Assembly (NCBI GenBank): GCA_002424575.1
Contig: DIKN01000092.1
Location: 1-14,963 of the forward strand
Direction of reading: 5' to 3'
Source of the DNA: Acholeplasmataceae bacterium UBA5617
Lineage (GTDB): Bacteria > Bacillota_I > Bacilli_A > Acholeplasmatales > Acholeplasmataceae
DNA length: 14,963 nucleotides
A model generated the notes under the pieces. The model worked only from the letters and a program-made list of their open reading frames with translations. It ran no database searches and was not told the DNA's origin. Both the position numbers and the translations under genes were made by a program. Shown here piece after piece: positions 13,383 through 14,963 of the stretch; position 1 is the first letter of the stretch, and each line of letters starts with the position of its first letter.

Positions 13383-14192
13383 TTAAGCGGAATGACTTAA
13401 AGTAGGATTCTTCTTAACCTGTTTTATTCCACGATAAACCAAATATCCACCTAAAACAATCATCAAGAAACTCATAAACTGTGAAGGGGTCGGAAACACA
13501 TTATATTCGGTGTAAACGAGTCGAATAAAGACACCGCGATCATCGCCACGAATCAATTCAATCAGAAAGCGCCATACACCATAACCAATGAGATAGACTT
13601 CAAGTTCTTTATGTTTAAATGCTTGAACATAATTTAATGCAAAGAATAATACAAAGAGAAATGCTGATTCAAACAGTTGTGTCGGATAGACAGCTTCTCC
13701 TGGATAGAGATGTTGTGAGTGTCCACCGGGAAAAATCATACCAATGAATGATTCAGTAGGTATACCATAACAACACCCCGCAAAGAAACATCCAATACGA
13801 CCAAAAGCATGGGCTAATACAACACCTGTTATCAAGGTATTCGCAATTTTTTTCATGTCTTTATTCTTATCTTTATAGCCATATTTCATCAGGATTAAAA
13901 AAGCAGAAAATCCTCCGATTAATGCTCCTAAAAAACTGACGGTTCCAAAGGTCCATTCACCTTCTTGAATCGTATGAAATACTGCGTCGAGTAGTAATGA
14001 GAAGACAAGGGCAAAAATTAAACTTGCGACAATCAAGAGTACAATACGATTGGTTTGTTTCTTGGTGAATCCATCTTTTGAATCAAAACGTCGGATCACA
14101 TAGACAAGCATCATCGCAAGTCCTATAAAAACAAATACATCATAAAGGGGTATGGTATAGCCAAATATTTCAGGTAATAAAAATGGGTACAT
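13383..14192 (-). CDS. Divergent Lgt-family membrane protein (prolipoprotein diacylglyceryl transferase-like)
   Basis: A protein of 269 residues with about seven membrane helices and the Lgt layout: N-terminal PEIFGYTIPLYDVF, SFLGALIGG (87-95), the signature region GRIGCFFAGCCYG (131-143), YPTQLFE (169-175) and WRFLIELIRGDDRG (207-220). Classical Lgt moves a diacylglyceryl group onto the lipobox Cys of prelipoproteins. Arg132 and the C-terminal Arg/Glu cluster are kept, but by alignment from memory the catalytic His (SFHGG) is Leu89, the GNF Asn is Cys135 and the NGE Glu is Cys140, with a third Cys at 141. This matches a known Cys-rich branch of the family of uncertain function. Lipoproteins are encoded in this window, but whether this protein or a separate classical Lgt modifies them is unknown. 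The ATG at 14192 follows AAGGAG; the CPBP gene is downstream. Confidence 0.85.
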   Translation of the reverse strand: MYPFLLPEIFGYTIPLYDVFVFIGLAMMLVYVIRRFDSKDGFTKKQTNRIVLLIVASLIFALVFSLLLDAVFHTIQEGEWTFGTVSFLGALIGGFSAFLILMKYGYKDKNKDMKKIANTLITGVVLAHAFGRIGCFFAGCCYGIPTESFIGMIFPGGHSQHLYPGEAVYPTQLFESAFLFVLFFALNYVQAFKHKELEVYLIGYGVWRFLIELIRGDDRGVFIRLVYTEYNVFPTPSQFMSFLMIVLGGYLVYRGIKQVKKNPTLSHSA

Positions 14193-14215
14193 GACATCAA
14201 CTCCTTGTTAAAACT

Positions 14216-14224
14216 ATTCTATCA
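14216..14224 (-). promoter_or_regulatory. Extended -10 candidate for the Lgt-family/CPBP operon
   Basis: On the minus strand TGA-TAGAAT, predicting a start near 14209 and a very short leader carrying AAGGAG. No good -35 at 17 bases. Confidence 0.4.
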
Positions 14225-14295
14225 CATATTAGCTATCCTTTCATAACACGAAGTTTTATTCCTGATTCACTTTGTGAAAAGAAACCAGCTTTCAA

Positions 14296-14321
14296 GAAAA
14301 AAACCCCGTTGAACGGGGTTT
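14296..14321 (-). terminator. Strong terminator of the glutamate dehydrogenase gene
   Basis: GC-rich stem AAACCCCG (14301-14308) with CGGGGTTT (14314-14321), loop TTGAA. On the minus strand it is followed by a run of T (complement of the A-run at 14297-14303). It lies about 20 bases after the stop codon at 14340. Confidence 0.9.
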
Positions 14322-14339
14322 ATCAATCTGTGATATCGA

Positions 14340-14963
14340 TTATACGCCTTGTTGAAGCATCGCTTCATAAACCTTCATAAAGCCGGCAATATTCGCACCT
14401 GTGATCAAATCATCAGGTCTTCCCGTATACTTCAAGGAAGCTTCATGGCATCTGTTAAAAATACGCTTCATGATGCGATGTAATTCTTGGTCAACTTCTT
14501 CAAAACTCCAGTTTTGGAAGGTTGCGTTTTGTGTCATTTCAAGACCCGATACGGCAACACCACCCGCATTGGATGCTTTACCTGGAGCAAACAATACATT
14601 GTGTTCTCTAAAATACTTGGTCGCATCAATGGTCGTTGGCATGTTGGCACCTTCAGCCACTAACCAACATCCATTTTTGACAAGTTCTTCTGCAGAGTCT
14701 AGATAGATTTCATTCTGCGTTGCACAAGGAAGTGCAATGTCACATGGAACTTTCCAAATATCTTTGGTATTGGCACTATAAATCGCTTCTGGATGATAGG
14801 TCTTATACTTATCGATCACCGTTTGGTTGGTCTTAGAAAGGTTCTTGATTAATTCAATATCGATACCATTTTCATCATGAATGACACCAGAGATATCGGA
14901 GATTGCGACGACTTTTGCACCTAACTGAATCGCTTTTTCAGCTGCCATCGATCCAACCTTACC
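14340..14963 (-). CDS. gdhA: NADP-type glutamate dehydrogenase, C-terminal part (partial)
   Basis: The C-terminal 207 residues of a hexameric glutamate dehydrogenase, which interconverts glutamate with 2-oxoglutarate and ammonia; a full protein is about 450 residues, so the N-terminal half lies beyond the right edge. The first visible residues (GKVGSMAAEKAIQLGAKVV) belong to the nucleotide-binding Rossmann fold, in frame through the last base. Next come AISDISGVIHDENGID, the PCATQNE segment, VAEGANMPTT and APGKASNAGGVAVSGLEMTQN, then a helical C-terminus ending TGANIAGFMKVYEAM. These features match the small hexameric, usually NADP-linked class (GdhA). The ATG at 14948 is an internal Met, not the start. 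The gene ends in a strong terminator. Confidence 0.95.
   Translation of the reverse strand, partial: GKVGSMAAEKAIQLGAKVVAISDISGVIHDENGIDIELIKNLSKTNQTVIDKYKTYHPEAIYSANTKDIWKVPCDIALPCATQNEIYLDSAEELVKNGCWLVAEGANMPTTIDATKYFREHNVLFAPGKASNAGGVAVSGLEMTQNATFQNWSFEEVDQELHRIMKRIFNRCHEASLKYTGRPDDLITGANIAGFMKVYEAMLQQGV

Noticed and set aside
1..14963. TGA read as Trp (Mycoplasma code)
   Set aside because: TGA ends the 150-residue membrane protein (132) and the CPBP gene (12562) at sensible positions, and Trp in conserved motifs is TGG.
1..14963. Mobile elements, CRISPR array, tRNA or rRNA genes
   Set aside because: No transposase or integrase motifs, no regularly spaced repeats, and no tRNA or rRNA core sequences were found on either strand.

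Overview
Low-GC window (high 30s percent by eye) with strong purine-rich ribosome binding sites (GGAGG, AAGGAG, GAGGTG types), many extended -10 promoters (TGnTATAAT) and several signal or lipoprotein peptides but no outer-membrane genes. This suggests a Gram-positive-type lineage: Bacillota or a standard-code Mollicutes relative (Acholeplasma, Haloplasma or Izemoplasma-like). TGA acts as a real stop in at least two genes and every Trp I checked is TGG, so the Mycoplasma code is unlikely. The placement is an inference.

Layout. 1-1500: the tail of an unknown membrane protein runs rightward into a leftward pair, an EamA/DMT transporter followed by a small two-helix membrane protein. 1500-4210: a divergent control region with overlapping palindromes, then a six-helix membrane protein and a uracil-DNA-glycosylase-superfamily protein (+), a convergently overlapping NERD-domain membrane protein (-), and a four-helix membrane protein (+) whose true start is set by a near-consensus promoter. 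4248-7260: a Cof-type HAD phosphatase (-) diverges from a 683-residue lipoprotein (+) that ends in a strong terminator.

7261-10361: the most coherent unit, a three-gene + strand operon: an RspA/ManD-type acid-sugar dehydratase of the enolase superfamily, a short-chain dehydrogenase and an SMP-30/gluconolactonase. The three classes match the first three steps of a non-phosphorylative sugar oxidation route (sugar to lactone to aldonate to 2-keto-3-deoxy acid). The operon has its own extended -10 promoter, a perfect 7-6-7 dyad (AGGATAC-N6-GTATCCT) just upstream, and a strong terminator shared with the convergent neighbour.

10377-12117: a secreted protein with two copies of a PGQxxYQ-containing module (-), behind a good promoter, then roughly 700 bases without a convincing protein gene. 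That stretch is rich in inverted repeats and contains a candidate small RNA (promoter about 11672-11700, terminator-like hairpin 11780-11812).

12118-14963: leftward genes for a small lipoprotein, a CPBP-family membrane protease homologue with intact motifs, an Lgt-family membrane protein in which several catalytic residues of classical Lgt are replaced, and the C-terminal two-fifths or so of an NADP-type glutamate dehydrogenase that runs off the right edge, each unit with its own promoter or terminator signals.

I see no insertion sequence, CRISPR array, tRNA, rRNA or phage gene. The points most worth following are the dehydratase-dehydrogenase-lactonase operon with its dyad, the Lgt-like protein with a Cys-rich active-site motif, the structured 11430-12060 region, and the NERD protein lacking its ExK lysine.
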